From Mycolicibacterium moriokaense (GTDB lineage: Bacteria > Actinomycetota > Actinomycetes > Mycobacteriales > Mycobacteriaceae), in NCBI RefSeq assembly GCF_003347205.1, contig NZ_QQBJ01000011.1, positions 124,001 to 188,000 of the forward strand: a stretch of 64,000 bases of DNA. Reading direction: 5' to 3'. A program made the position numbers and the translations under genes. The notes under the pieces are model-generated. The model searched no databases, had not been told where the DNA came from, and was given only the letters and a program-made list of their open reading frames with translations. This document shows, piece after piece, positions 15,265 through 23,166 of the stretch (within the stretch, counting starts at the first letter, position 1; each line of letters starts with the position of its first letter).

Positions 15265-16161
15265 ATGCCCACGTTCGAAACTCTGCTGTACACGACCGAG
15301 CCACCCGTCGCGACCATCACGCTGAACCGCCCCGACGCACTGAACACCATCGTGCCGCCGATGCCCGACGAAGTGGAGGCCGCCGTCACGCTGGCCGACC
15401 GCGACCCGGCCGTCAAGGTCATCGTGCTGCGCGGCGCCGGGCGCGCGTTCAGCGGCGGCTACGACTTCGGTGGCGGATTCGAGCACTGGGGCGAGTCGAT
15501 GAACACCGACGGAGAATGGGATCCGGGCAAGGACTTCGTGTTCACCACCGCGCGCGCCACCAGTCCCACCCAGAAGTTCATGTCGATCTGGCGGGCGTCG
15601 AAACCGGTGATCGCCCAGGTGCACGGCTGGTGTGTCGGTGGCGCAAGCGATTTCGCGCTGTCCGCTGATATCGTGATCGCCAGCGACGACGCCGTCATCG
15701 GCACTCCGTACGCCAGGATGTGGGGCGCCTACCTCAGCGGAATGTGGATGTACCGACTGAGCTTCGCGAAGGCGAAATGGCATTCGCTGACCGGCGAGCC
15801 GCTGACCGGCCGCGAGGCCGCCGACATCGAACTGATCAACGAGTCGGTCCCCTTCGAACGGCTGGAGGCACGCGTCGCCGAGGTCGCTGCGATGCTGTCC
15901 CGAATTCCGTTGTCGCAGTTGCAGGCTCAGAAACTGATCGTCAACCAGGCCTACGAGAACATGGGGCTGGCTTCGACACAGACGTTGGGGGTGATCCTGG
16001 ACGGGTTGATGCGCAACACCCCCGAGGCCCTGCAGTTCGTCGACATGGCCGCGTCGCAGGGCGTGCGCGCCGTCATCGAGAAGCGCGACGGGCCGTGGGG
16101 CGACTACAGCCAGGCCCCGCCCGGGCGACAGCCCGACCCGTCGAACATCATCGAACCCTAG
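15265..16161 (+). CDS. echA2: Enoyl-CoA hydratase/isomerase family protein (EchA2-like)
   Basis: A 298-residue crotonase-fold protein. ITLNRPDALNTI opens the fold, GAGRAFSGGYDFGGG gives the first oxyanion-hole region, and VHGWCVGGASDFALSADIVIAS the second. An insert after the first motif (FEHWGESMNTDGEWDPGKDFVF) makes it longer than the usual ~260 residues. The usual catalytic Glu pair of hydratases is not obvious, so hydratase activity is not assured. In M. tuberculosis, as I recall, echA2 (Rv0456c) follows the S9 peptidase gene Rv0457c; the same pair is present here but separated. Acts on acyl-CoA in the cytoplasm. Confidence 0.8.
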   Translation: MPTFETLLYTTEPPVATITLNRPDALNTIVPPMPDEVEAAVTLADRDPAVKVIVLRGAGRAFSGGYDFGGGFEHWGESMNTDGEWDPGKDFVFTTARATSPTQKFMSIWRASKPVIAQVHGWCVGGASDFALSADIVIASDDAVIGTPYARMWGAYLSGMWMYRLSFAKAKWHSLTGEPLTGREAADIELINESVPFERLEARVAEVAAMLSRIPLSQLQAQKLIVNQAYENMGLASTQTLGVILDGLMRNTPEALQFVDMAASQGVRAVIEKRDGPWGDYSQAPPGRQPDPSNIIEP

Positions 16162-16363
16162 AGCCCGGCCCGCGGATACATCATCACCGAGATCTGCAGA
16201 ATGGCTGTGGTTGGTTGGCGGACCACGACCACCCTGCAGATTTCGCGCAGGCTTGGCTGGAAATGTGCGCGTGCGAACTGTGAAAGACGGCTGCTGATCG
16301 AGGGATTCACTTGTCTGATACTGCGAGTGAACTTTTGACCCAAAACCCTAGAGCCCGGCCCGC
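16154..16363. repeat. 20-bp direct repeat pair flanking a 170-bp hairpin segment
   Basis: AACCCTAGAGCCCGGCCCGC occurs at 16154-16173 and again at 16344-16363. The left copy contains the echA2 stop and the right copy the stop of the converging DUF2889 gene. Between them, ATCTGCAG (16192-16199) and CTGCAGAT (16234-16241) form an inverted repeat with a further GTGGT/ACCAC stem inside. Without one copy and the middle segment, the two genes would overlap tail to tail. It looks like a small insertion with duplicated flanks, or the residue of a lost gene. Confidence 0.65.
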
Positions 16364-17364
16364 AGATCGAGCAGCGCATCGAGGTCGGCGATCGCGCGCA
16401 GCGTGTCGTTGAGGTGCGTGCACGTGCTGGTGCCGACGAACTCGCCGCGGACGCGCTCACGCACCTGCGACAACCGCATGCCCGTGGTCCGTGCGGCGCT
16501 ACCGATCGCGCCGGGGCACTCCTGCCACGGCAGCACTCGGACCTGGGCGCTGATCGAGGCGATCGTGCGCGTCGACGCGTCGACTGAGCCCTCGACCGTG
16601 TACTCGTGCACGATCGTCTCCACCCCGTCGCCGTCGACGTGGCTGTCGCGGAAGTGGGCGTCGAAGCCGCCATCGGGGTTGAGGTCGAGGCGCCGGAATC
16701 GGCGCATGCCGTGCGGGCGCAACGGTTCCACCGCATGCATCCCGTCCGCGTCGAGGGCCGGCGCCACCGGCCCGTGCACCGACGGAATGGTGCCGTTGCG
16801 CTTGGCGTACGGCACCAGCGACGCGTCCTCGGCGAACCCCGCGCAGATACCCGCCATGTGATCGGCGGTGCCTGGCGGCAGATTCTCCTCGACGCCCATC
16901 GTGATCGCGGCATGTTGCACGGCGTAGCCGGACACCAGCGAGGCGCCGACCCAGTCGTCCAGCAGCAGGTGGAGCAGCGAAGCGCGCGCAACGTCGTCGG
17001 GGAACAGCCTGCCGACCGTCGCCCTGAACCCGGGCCCGACCCGGCTACCCAGCAGCGGCGCCAGTCGGTCGCGCGGAGTGATGTCGTCGATGACTCGCTC
17101 GGCGAGACGAGCGCGCACGTCGATCTCGTCGAGCGTCTCCGCCGCGCCCTGTCCCCTGCCCACCGCATCGCGCGCGCGTAATTCCACGTCCGCCCTCTGT
17201 CCTCCTCCCGTGCGGTCCGCCCTCTGTCCTCCTCCCGTGCGGTCCGCCCCGTCGCCCGCCGGATGCGTGTCGATGGTGCTGGTGCGGCGAACGGTGCCGA
17301 CTGTCAGCGGCGGCCGGATTGTGGTGGGTAGCTGCGGGCCCGCGATGTCGGTGACGAAGGGCAT
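16348..17364 (-). CDS. DUF2889-type protein of unknown function
   Basis: A 338-residue protein with no signal or membrane segment. It has a central DYxxH-like acidic pattern in FDAHFRDSHVDGDG, a conserved-looking core ending VLPWQECPGAIGSA, and a C-terminal RGEFVGTSTCTHLNDTLRAIADLDAL, the cysteine/histidine-containing end I associate with DUF2889 proteins. These often lie near steroid or acyl-CoA catabolic genes in actinobacteria. Function unknown. A 27-bp tandem repeat near the 5' end gives a repeated ADRTGGGQR, so the N-terminal ~50 residues may be variable or the true start may be downstream. Confidence 0.7.
   Translation of the reverse strand: MPFVTDIAGPQLPTTIRPPLTVGTVRRTSTIDTHPAGDGADRTGGGQRADRTGGGQRADVELRARDAVGRGQGAAETLDEIDVRARLAERVIDDITPRDRLAPLLGSRVGPGFRATVGRLFPDDVARASLLHLLLDDWVGASLVSGYAVQHAAITMGVEENLPPGTADHMAGICAGFAEDASLVPYAKRNGTIPSVHGPVAPALDADGMHAVEPLRPHGMRRFRRLDLNPDGGFDAHFRDSHVDGDGVETIVHEYTVEGSVDASTRTIASISAQVRVLPWQECPGAIGSAARTTGMRLSQVRERVRGEFVGTSTCTHLNDTLRAIADLDALLDLRAGL
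17188..17241. repeat. 27-bp tandem repeat, two copies, inside the DUF2889 gene
   Basis: A 27-bp unit at 17188-17214 is repeated without change at 17215-17241, followed by the first seven bases of a third copy. Being a multiple of three it keeps the frame and encodes a duplicated ADRTGGGQR on the minus strand. Such an identical pair is prone to expansion or loss. Confidence 0.9.
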
Positions 17365-17385
17365 AGCGCCGACACTATTCGCCGA

Positions 17386-17703
17386 TCAGGCGGAGAGTTC
17401 CACCGCATCACCGATGTCGACGGTGATGGGGTCGTCGCGGCCGACCGGCCCCAGCGACGGGGCCACGAAGGTCTGTGCCCGGGCGAACAGCGGATGCACG
17501 TCGACGACCCTCACCCGCAGTTTCTCGGGGCGCAGCCTGCCGAGAAACCGGCCGGTCTCCGGGTCGGCGATCGCCCGGCCTGCGCCGGAGTACACCGCGA
17601 AGATCATGCCGGGGGCCACGCCGGCGTCGGCACCTCGGTTGATGACCAGGGTGTGGTCGTCCTCGACCAGCGCCACCTGTCCGGTGATCCGCGCACCGGT
17701 CAC
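17386..17703 (-). CDS. Small beta-rich protein of unknown function
   Basis: A 105-residue protein starting with GTG that overlaps the stop of the upstream gene by four bases (GTGA at 17700-17703). It contains ALVEDDHTLVINRGADAGV and APGMIFAVY, a pattern like the small beta-barrel at the end of FlgT and similar proteins (an h-hxhN.G...GV..G..F.V motif). No membrane segment or signal. It is probably made with the membrane protein encoded just upstream and may bind it on the cytoplasmic side. Function unknown. Confidence 0.65.
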   Translation of the reverse strand: MTGARITGQVALVEDDHTLVINRGADAGVAPGMIFAVYSGAGRAIADPETGRFLGRLRPEKLRVRVVDVHPLFARAQTFVAPSLGPVGRDDPITVDIGDAVELSA

Positions 17704-18407
17704 GACGCTGCCAGCGAATTCGCCTGCCGCATCGTCGGTTTCGATGTCGATCCCGCTTGGATCCGCGGTCGTAGGTCGTGCTCGCCGAGCAACTGGCCGC
17801 CCGCCGGCGCCGTGGCCTGTTGCTCCGTGCCCAGCGTGAGCTCAACGGCCGTCTTGGCCTGGAACAGCGCGATCACCGCCTGCTGGTGCTGGTCGGTGCC
17901 CAGCGAGTTGAGCGCCATCGCCAGCTTGTTGTCGACGTACTCCACCGACCGCTGCAGTTCCGGTGCGCCGACAGCGGCGCGCCCGACGCTCGTCGGCGCC
18001 ACGTGCCGCTCGGCCAGCCCGCTGTACAACCGGTGCCCCACCACACCGACCGTGATGGAACTGACTGGGACCACGACAACGGCGCTGATCAGGCCGGTCA
18101 CGCCGGGCAGCGCAATCGCGCCCACCACACCCACGAGCATCAGCACGCCGGCGACGACCAGCAGCCGCACCGCCGGCGGGACCGCGCCGACCATCCGCCA
18201 GGCGGTCTTGATGGCGTCGGCCGCCCAGCCCGCGGCGGCGCGGAGGGCACGCCCGATCCCCGTGATGACCTTGACCACGATGCGCCCGACCTCGTCGGCG
18301 CGCTCGCGCGTCACCGGCGGCTTCGGCATCGTCCACACCCGTTGTTTCGGCACCTCCGGCTCATCGGCCGCAGTAGCTTCACCATTCACGTTTGCATCAG
18401 AAACCAC
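17700..18407 (-). CDS. Membrane protein with two transmembrane segments, unknown function
   Basis: A 235-residue protein with GTG start. The N-terminal ~85 residues are charged and amphipathic (RERADEVGRIVVKVITGIGRAL). Two hydrophobic segments follow at about residues 82-102 (RLLVVAGVLMLVGVVGAIAL) and 106-126 (LISAVVVVPVSSITVGVVG). The C-terminal half is helical and soluble (LQRSVEYVDNKLAMALNSLG, then ALFQAKTAVELTLGTEQQA). It is coupled to the small beta-rich protein downstream. I do not recognise a family. Confidence 0.65.
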   Translation of the reverse strand: MVSDANVNGEATAADEPEVPKQRVWTMPKPPVTRERADEVGRIVVKVITGIGRALRAAAGWAADAIKTAWRMVGAVPPAVRLLVVAGVLMLVGVVGAIALPGVTGLISAVVVVPVSSITVGVVGHRLYSGLAERHVAPTSVGRAAVGAPELQRSVEYVDNKLAMALNSLGTDQHQQAVIALFQAKTAVELTLGTEQQATAPAGGQLLGEHDLRPRIQAGSTSKPTMRQANSLAAS

Positions 18408-18553
18408 ATGCGTATCATCTCTCCATTCCCGCCTGATCGCCGTGCTGGCGCGCCGAGGCGCACCACGTCGGCTGGAATTGACCCGCGCCGGGGGGAACAG
18501 CGAAGGTCGTCGGCGACGTTGCCCTAAGACCAGACTTGAAACGGAGGTTTCGC

Positions 18554-18850
18554 ATGGCTACCGACTACGACGCGCCACGCACCAAGGACACCGAGGACGC
18601 TACCGAAGAGTCACTGGAAGAGTTGGCCGCCGGCCGCCGGGCGGCCGCCGACACGGCCGTCATCGACGAGGATGACGCGGTCGACTCGTTCGATCTGCCC
18701 GACGCCGACATCTCGGGGGAGGAACTCTCCGTCCGGGTGATCCCCAAACAGGCCAACGAGTTCACCTGCTCGAGCTGCTATCTGGTGCAGCATCACAACC
18801 GGCTGGCGTTGCACCGCGGCAACCAGCAGATCTGCGTCGACTGCGTGTAA
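18554..18850 (+). CDS. DUF4193 protein
   Basis: A 98-residue acidic protein starting MATDYDAPR, the canonical start of the DUF4193 family of actinobacteria. GGAGG at 18543-18547 precedes ATG 18554 at good spacing, so the earlier in-frame ATG (18536) is rejected. The C-terminus has two CxxC pairs (FTCSSCYLVQHHNRLA and QQICVDCV), which probably bind zinc. The N-terminal two thirds is acidic and likely flexible. It stands alone, its 3' end meeting the converging membrane protein gene. Function unknown; a transcription-linked role has been suggested for similar small zinc proteins. Confidence 0.85.
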   Translation: MATDYDAPRTKDTEDATEESLEELAAGRRAAADTAVIDEDDAVDSFDLPDADISGEELSVRVIPKQANEFTCSSCYLVQHHNRLALHRGNQQICVDCV

Positions 18851-19702
18851 CTAACTTCGGCGCAGACCGCCGAGCATCGCGACGATGATGCCGACGAGCA
18901 CCACCCCGCCGCCGATCACCAGCGTCACGTTGAGCCACTGGTGGGCGCTGCCCTCGGCCGTGTTCACCATCACCTCGGCCACCTGCCGGATGTCACCGGT
19001 CGTCTGGTTCAGCGCGTCGTTGATGTAGCGACCGGCCACCTCCAGCCCGGCCCACCCCGCCGCCCCGACCAGCAGGGCCGAAACACCCAATGCGGTAAGC
19101 GCTTTCCCGCGCGACCGTGCCGAAGCAAGCGTCAGCAGCGCGAACACCCCGGTGAGCACGCAGACGCCGATGCTGGCCCACGGCCCCCATCTCGCCAAGG
19201 GCCGCAATTGACCCGGACGCAACGCCGAGTTCTCCGGAACGGTGATCGGCACGGTCAGCGTCTCCGGTACGTCCAGGTTGAGGTTGCCCAGCGTCTGCCG
19301 CAGCGAATCGTCGCGCAGCATCGGCGCGACGTCGACCAGCCACCGGTCGCCGGAGTCCCCGTCTTGACGCACCGCGTCGGTGAACATCCAGCGGTGTGCG
19401 ATGCGGTTGGCCTGTGCGAACTGGCGGGGAAATCCGGAGTTGGCGGTGTAGGCGGAGGTCACGCCGCGAACCAGTTCGGTGTTGCCGAGGTTGTAGCCGT
19501 TGTCGGCGGCCAGTTTGGTGATCTGCGTCGTCAACTCCGAGGCCATCGCCTCCTGCAGCGCCGGTTTCTCGGCGGCCCTTGCGGCCAGCGCGGCGTACCC
19601 GTCCTCGTTGACGACGTTCTTCTGTGCCCAGACCGCAGGCACGGCCACCGCGAGCAGCGCCGTCGTGACGATCCAGAACAGCGAGGCCGCCAGAAACCGC
19701 AC
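18851..19702 (-). CDS. Conserved membrane protein with large external domain, unknown function
   Basis: A 283-residue protein with GTG start. An N-terminal membrane segment or signal anchor (FLAASLFWIVTTALLAVAVPAVWA) is followed by about 150 residues predicted outside (AAEKPALQEAMASELTTQI, FRQFAQANRIAHRWMFTD). Three further membrane segments lie in the last 110 residues, ending VIGGGVVLVGIIVAMLGGL. No catalytic motif is visible. The layout is typical of a small family conserved in mycobacteria. It lies 30 bp after ppk2 on the same strand and may be co-transcribed. Confidence 0.7.
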   Translation of the reverse strand: MRFLAASLFWIVTTALLAVAVPAVWAQKNVVNEDGYAALAARAAEKPALQEAMASELTTQITKLAADNGYNLGNTELVRGVTSAYTANSGFPRQFAQANRIAHRWMFTDAVRQDGDSGDRWLVDVAPMLRDDSLRQTLGNLNLDVPETLTVPITVPENSALRPGQLRPLARWGPWASIGVCVLTGVFALLTLASARSRGKALTALGVSALLVGAAGWAGLEVAGRYINDALNQTTGDIRQVAEVMVNTAEGSAHQWLNVTLVIGGGVVLVGIIVAMLGGLRRS

Positions 19703-19732
19703 GCTGTCCTCCTCGGGATCGGGCGCGCGGTG

Positions 19733-20596
19733 TCAGTCGGCCAGTGCGCGCCCCACGATGAGGGGGTCCGGGCGACCGACCACCTCATGGTCCTTGTTGT
19801 CGTAGTCGAACTTACTCAGCACGTGGCGCATGGCGTTGATGCGGGCGCGCTTCTTGTCGTTGCTCTTGACGACGGTCCACGGCGCGCTCTCGGTGTCGGT
19901 CCAGGCGAACATGTCTTCCTTGGCCACGGTGTAGTCGTCCCACTTGTCCAGCGACGCCAGGTCGGTCGGCGAGAGCTTCCACTGCCGGACGGGGTCCACC
20001 TGCCGGATGGTGAACCGGGTGCGCTGCTCGGTCGAGGACACCGAGAACCACAGCTTGGTCAGGCTGATGCCGTCGTTGACGAGCATCTGCTCGAACAGCG
20101 GCACCTGGCGGATGAACTCCGCGTGCTGCCTGGGCGTGCAGAACCCCATCACCCGCTCGACACCGGCGCGGTTGTACCAGGACCGGTCGAACAACACGAT
20201 CTCGCCCGCGGCCGGAAAGTGGTTGATGTAGCGCTGGAAATACCACTGGGTGCGCTCACGGTCGGTCGGCTTCTCCAACGCGACGACCCGCGCGCCGCGC
20301 GGGTTGAGATGTTCCATGAACCGCTTGATGGTGCCGCCCTTGCCTGCCGCGTCGCGACCCTCGAACACGATGATGTGCCGATGGCCGTTGGCCTGGCTCC
20401 ACTTCTGCATCTTGAGCAGTTCGATCTGCAGCAGCCGCTTCTGTTCCTCGTACTCGTCGCGGCTCATGCGATGGTCGTACGGGTAGTTCTCCCGCCAGGT
20501 GTCGACGACCTCGCCGCCGGGATGGATCAACAGCTCCGGGTCGTCATCGTCGTCGTCTCGCACGATGTAGCCATGGTTTTCGTCTGCCAGCACCAC
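19733..20596 (-). CDS. ppk2: Polyphosphate kinase 2
   Basis: A 287-residue PPK2 of the short single-domain class. Walker A is FEGRDAAGKGG (about residue 76), the lid region has RNPRGARVVALEKPTDRER, and Walker B is LFDRSWYNRAGVE. WYFQRYI and the KLWFSVSSTEQ strand are also typical. These enzymes move phosphate between polyphosphate and nucleoside diphosphates; the mycobacterial enzyme favours GTP formation as I recall. Residues 14-19 are six consecutive acidic residues after an YIVRD start. Start is GTG 20596; a second GTG is adjacent. It follows the NorE/F-like operon with a 66-bp gap. Confidence 0.93.
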   Translation of the reverse strand: MVLADENHGYIVRDDDDDDPELLIHPGGEVVDTWRENYPYDHRMSRDEYEEQKRLLQIELLKMQKWSQANGHRHIIVFEGRDAAGKGGTIKRFMEHLNPRGARVVALEKPTDRERTQWYFQRYINHFPAAGEIVLFDRSWYNRAGVERVMGFCTPRQHAEFIRQVPLFEQMLVNDGISLTKLWFSVSSTEQRTRFTIRQVDPVRQWKLSPTDLASLDKWDDYTVAKEDMFAWTDTESAPWTVVKSNDKKRARINAMRHVLSKFDYDNKDHEVVGRPDPLIVGRALAD

Positions 20597-20662
20597 ACGG
20601 CAAAAGGTATCGACCCGGGCGTACGTGCAGGTGAAGCCTCGGTGAACGCAAGGTGCGCGCCG

Positions 20663-20941
20663 TCACATCACGACGAAGTAGATACCGAGCAGCAGCCCGA
20701 ACAAGACGACCAGCCAACTCATCGTGGTGACGCGCAACCACGTCGGCGAGTTGCGCACCTCCATGAAATGCCAGATCACCAACTGGGTCTTCACCGCGGC
20801 GATCAGCAGGACCACCACGGTGACCGTCGCGTTGAGGACGTGCGCCGCGCCGCCGTCGCGCGCGGTCAGCCACGACACGACGGTGACCGTGGTGAGCAAC
20901 GCCCAGACGGCGACCAGCGGATTGCGGAGGTAGGTCGTCAA
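20663..20941 (-). CDS. Cytochrome oxidase subunit IV-like / NorF-like small membrane protein
   Basis: A 92-residue protein with three membrane segments (LVAVWALLTTVTVVSWL, VLNATVTVVVLLIAAVKTQLVI, WLVVLFGLLLGIYFVV). The core VKTQLVIWHFMEVRN is the signature of the prokaryotic cytochrome c oxidase subunit IV family, which includes NorF. TTG start. It follows the subunit III-like gene by 4 bp, the order seen for norE-norF. In those systems the pair assists or stabilises a heme-copper oxidase or NO reductase, but no catalytic subunit I is present here. Confidence 0.8.
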   Translation of the reverse strand: MTTYLRNPLVAVWALLTTVTVVSWLTARDGGAAHVLNATVTVVVLLIAAVKTQLVIWHFMEVRNSPTWLRVTTMSWLVVLFGLLLGIYFVVM

Positions 20942-20945
20942 CGAG

Positions 20946-21554
20946 TCACCTCATCACGTAGAGCAACGCGAACAGCACCAACCACAAGACGTCGACCATG
21001 TGCCAGTAGGTGGCACCGGTCTCGACGAACGACATCCGCGGCGATGATCCCCGCAGGTTGCGGATGACGAACGACAGGATCACCAGGCCGAGCAGTACGT
21101 GACACAGGTGCAGGCCCGTCATCACGAAGTAGTACATGAAGAACAGGTTCGCGCCCGGTGTCAGGCCCGCGGTGATCTCGGGGACGTACTCGAACAGCTT
21201 CAGCACCGGGAAGGCCGCGCCGAAGGCCAGCGCGATGCCGAACAGCCGCACACCGTCGGATGCCTTTCCGGCGCGCGCCGCCGACGTCCCGAGCGCGACG
21301 AACAGCGAACTGGTCAGCAGCACAATGGTGTTCAGCGCGCCGATGTCCAGGTTCAGCCGCGCCTGGCTGGCCAGGAAGACCTCGACGTCCCGGCCCCGGT
21401 AGTACATGTAGCCGACGAAGTAGACCCCGAAGATGATGAGGTCCCCGATGACGAAGAACCACATGCTCGGTTCACCGGGAACGTGCCTGCCCACCTTGGT
21501 GTTTCGAGGCGGGTGGCCGACGCTGCCCCGCTGCCCCTCGGCGAGGTCGGTCAT
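20946..21554 (-). CDS. Cytochrome c oxidase subunit III-like (NorE-like) protein
   Basis: A 202-residue membrane protein with five likely helices. PGEPSMWFFVIGDLIIFGVYF, FEYVPEITAGLTPGANLFFM, TGLHLCHVLLGL and YWHMVDVLWLVLFALLYV are strong subunit III motifs; the length and five-helix form match NorE rather than full subunit III. ATG 21554 overlaps the stop of the preceding membrane gene (ATGA). In NorE/F systems the protein is an accessory of NO reductase. Here it is coupled to two unrelated membrane proteins instead. Confidence 0.85.
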   Translation of the reverse strand: MTDLAEGQRGSVGHPPRNTKVGRHVPGEPSMWFFVIGDLIIFGVYFVGYMYYRGRDVEVFLASQARLNLDIGALNTIVLLTSSLFVALGTSAARAGKASDGVRLFGIALAFGAAFPVLKLFEYVPEITAGLTPGANLFFMYYFVMTGLHLCHVLLGLVILSFVIRNLRGSSPRMSFVETGATYWHMVDVLWLVLFALLYVMR

Positions 21555-22306
21555 GCGTTCTCGAGTTCGTCGTCAGGCTGGTTCTTGATGGCGCGGTAGA
21601 TGCAGATGTAGACGATGAACTGCCACGACACGTAGAGCACCATCGCGAACCAGAACGTCATCAACCCGTTCCACGCGAACGGCCCGGATTTGGAGATCCA
21701 CACCGGCGCGGCCATCAGTTCGGTCACGTACTGCCAGACGGTGTAGTAGCCGAGCCACTTCGGCAGGACGTTGTTCTGGTCGAGGATGATCGCCAGGCCG
21801 AAGGCCATCCACATCACGCAGAAGCAGCCAAGGGAGCCGATGTAGGCCAGATAGCCGAAGTCGTAGAGCATCGCCAGGATCGACGGGTCGTACCCGGCGC
21901 GAAACGAGCCGAGACCGAAGCAGAACATCGGGAACAACATCCCGACGATCGCACCCGTCATCGAGCCGATCATGACCGCGTACCGGAACACCGGACTCAC
22001 CGACATGCGCCTGATCTGAATCAGATAGACGGCGTTCGACAACGGGGCCAACCCGAACGAGAGCGTCAGGATCGCGCACGCGACAAGCAGATTGTGCGAC
22101 TGCATGAACTCGACGATCTGCGGCGTGGAACTGCTCGGAGATCGCGGCGGCATCATCCAACTCAGCGGCACGAACACGATGCCGAACAGGTTGAAGAACA
22201 CCGGAACCGTCCAGAAGGCGATCCACTGGTCACGTTTCCGGCTTCCGCGCCGCGGCGGCGCGCTGCCGGTCGAGGGCGGCGGAGCGGTGGCGATGCCGTC
22301 GCTCAT
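21551..22306 (-). CDS. Multi-helix membrane protein of unknown function, paralogue of the next upstream gene
   Basis: A 251-residue protein with about six membrane segments. The start is ATG 22306, overlapping the upstream stop by four bases; the longer frame upstream is a shadow of that gene. After a Pro-rich start (ATAPPPSTGSAPP) come WIAFWTVPVFFNLFGIVFV, LLVACAILTLSFGLAPLSNA and others. Late in the protein LMAAPVWISKSGPFAWNGLM matches a similar SGPLAWDGG stretch in the neighbouring gene. The two share length, helix spacing and this SGPxAWxG motif, so they are probably an old duplication. No heme or metal ligands are obvious. Confidence 0.75.
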   Translation of the reverse strand: MSDGIATAPPPSTGSAPPRRGSRKRDQWIAFWTVPVFFNLFGIVFVPLSWMMPPRSPSSSTPQIVEFMQSHNLLVACAILTLSFGLAPLSNAVYLIQIRRMSVSPVFRYAVMIGSMTGAIVGMLFPMFCFGLGSFRAGYDPSILAMLYDFGYLAYIGSLGCFCVMWMAFGLAIILDQNNVLPKWLGYYTVWQYVTELMAAPVWISKSGPFAWNGLMTFWFAMVLYVSWQFIVYICIYRAIKNQPDDELENA

Positions 22307-23040
22307 ATGAGGACGTCCCGCTCGTCGCCCTGCCGATTGACGACGCGCAGGAGCACCAGGAACATGACGACGACGTAGGTCGCCAGCACGGCGAGACGCA
22401 GGGTGAACGACACGCCGCCGTCCCAGGCCAGCGGGCCCGACTTGACCAGTATCGAGAACGCGCTCGGAGCCAGCAGGAGCGAGGCGGCGACGTTGAAATG
22501 CGCCACCCAGCGCGGGAATACCGGGTCCGGTCGTTCGTCGAGATAGATACTGACGGCGAGGCACAGGTTCGCCACGATGATGGCGCCGACCGGCGCGATG
22601 AACAAGAACCACGCCATGTCGTTGAGCAGGCTGATCAGTTGCGGGTCGCGGTCGGGCCGGAAAGCTGCTACGCCCCAGCAGTAGTCGGCCAGGATGAAGG
22701 CAGTGGTGCCGACCCCGATGCAGATGATGTAGGCGTAGGTGAACACGTTGCTCGACGTGCCGATGCGCGACATCTGCACCGCGGTCACCGCGAACAGCGG
22801 CACCAGTGACCCGGCGATCAGGTTGCACAGGATGACCACACCGAGGATCCCGGTGTTGTAGTCACGGAAGAACGCGGCGACCTGCTCGGGTGTCAGGGTC
22901 GGTGACAGCGGCGGCGAGACGACGGGAAAAAGCAGGTAGGCGAGCACGAGCAGGGCCATGGCCGGCGGCGCCGTCCACAGCATGATGCGTTGGCCCCTGG
23001 TGTTCATCGACACCGGCTTGTCCAGATGAGTCGCCACCAT
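22303..23040 (-). CDS. Multi-helix membrane protein of unknown function, first gene of the NorE/F-like operon
   Basis: A 245-residue protein with about six membrane helices (MLWTAPPAMALLVLAYLLFP, VVILCNLIAGSLVPLFAVTAV, IICIGVGTTAFILADYCW, FLFIAPVGAIIVANLCLAV). Between the first two helices SPTLTPEQVAAFFRDYNTG matches a similar STPQIVEFMQSHN loop in the paralogue. SILVKSGPLAWDGG is the shared late motif. The start may be ATG 23040 or the later MNTRGQ. It is divergent from a TetR gene, and the 24-bp palindrome between them suggests repression of this operon. Confidence 0.75.
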   Translation of the reverse strand: MVATHLDKPVSMNTRGQRIMLWTAPPAMALLVLAYLLFPVVSPPLSPTLTPEQVAAFFRDYNTGILGVVILCNLIAGSLVPLFAVTAVQMSRIGTSSNVFTYAYIICIGVGTTAFILADYCWGVAAFRPDRDPQLISLLNDMAWFLFIAPVGAIIVANLCLAVSIYLDERPDPVFPRWVAHFNVAASLLLAPSAFSILVKSGPLAWDGGVSFTLRLAVLATYVVVMFLVLLRVVNRQGDERDVLI

Positions 23041-23131
23041 GTGACAGGTCTAGCACGCTGGCTGACAGATGACAACGAAAACTTGACTCTGGCGCCGCCC
23101 TCGGGCACATGCACCTGGCGGTTTGGGCTGA

Positions 23132-23155
23132 ATTCAATGATAAATGTCAGCGAAT
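23132..23155. promoter_or_regulatory. 24-bp imperfect palindrome, likely TetR operator
   Basis: The sequence ATTC, two bases, TGA, six bases, TCA, two bases, GAAT is symmetric, with an AT-rich centre. It lies in the 126-bp region between the divergent membrane-protein operon (23040) and the TetR gene (about 23167), a standard place for a TetR autoregulatory site. Confidence 0.5.
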
Positions 23156-23166
23156 GCCCTCTTCTG

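Noticed and set aside
22306-22828. N-terminal extension of the membrane protein at 21551-22306
   Set aside because: The extension is the shadow of the upstream coupled gene; ATG at 22306 overlaps its stop in the usual ATGA form.
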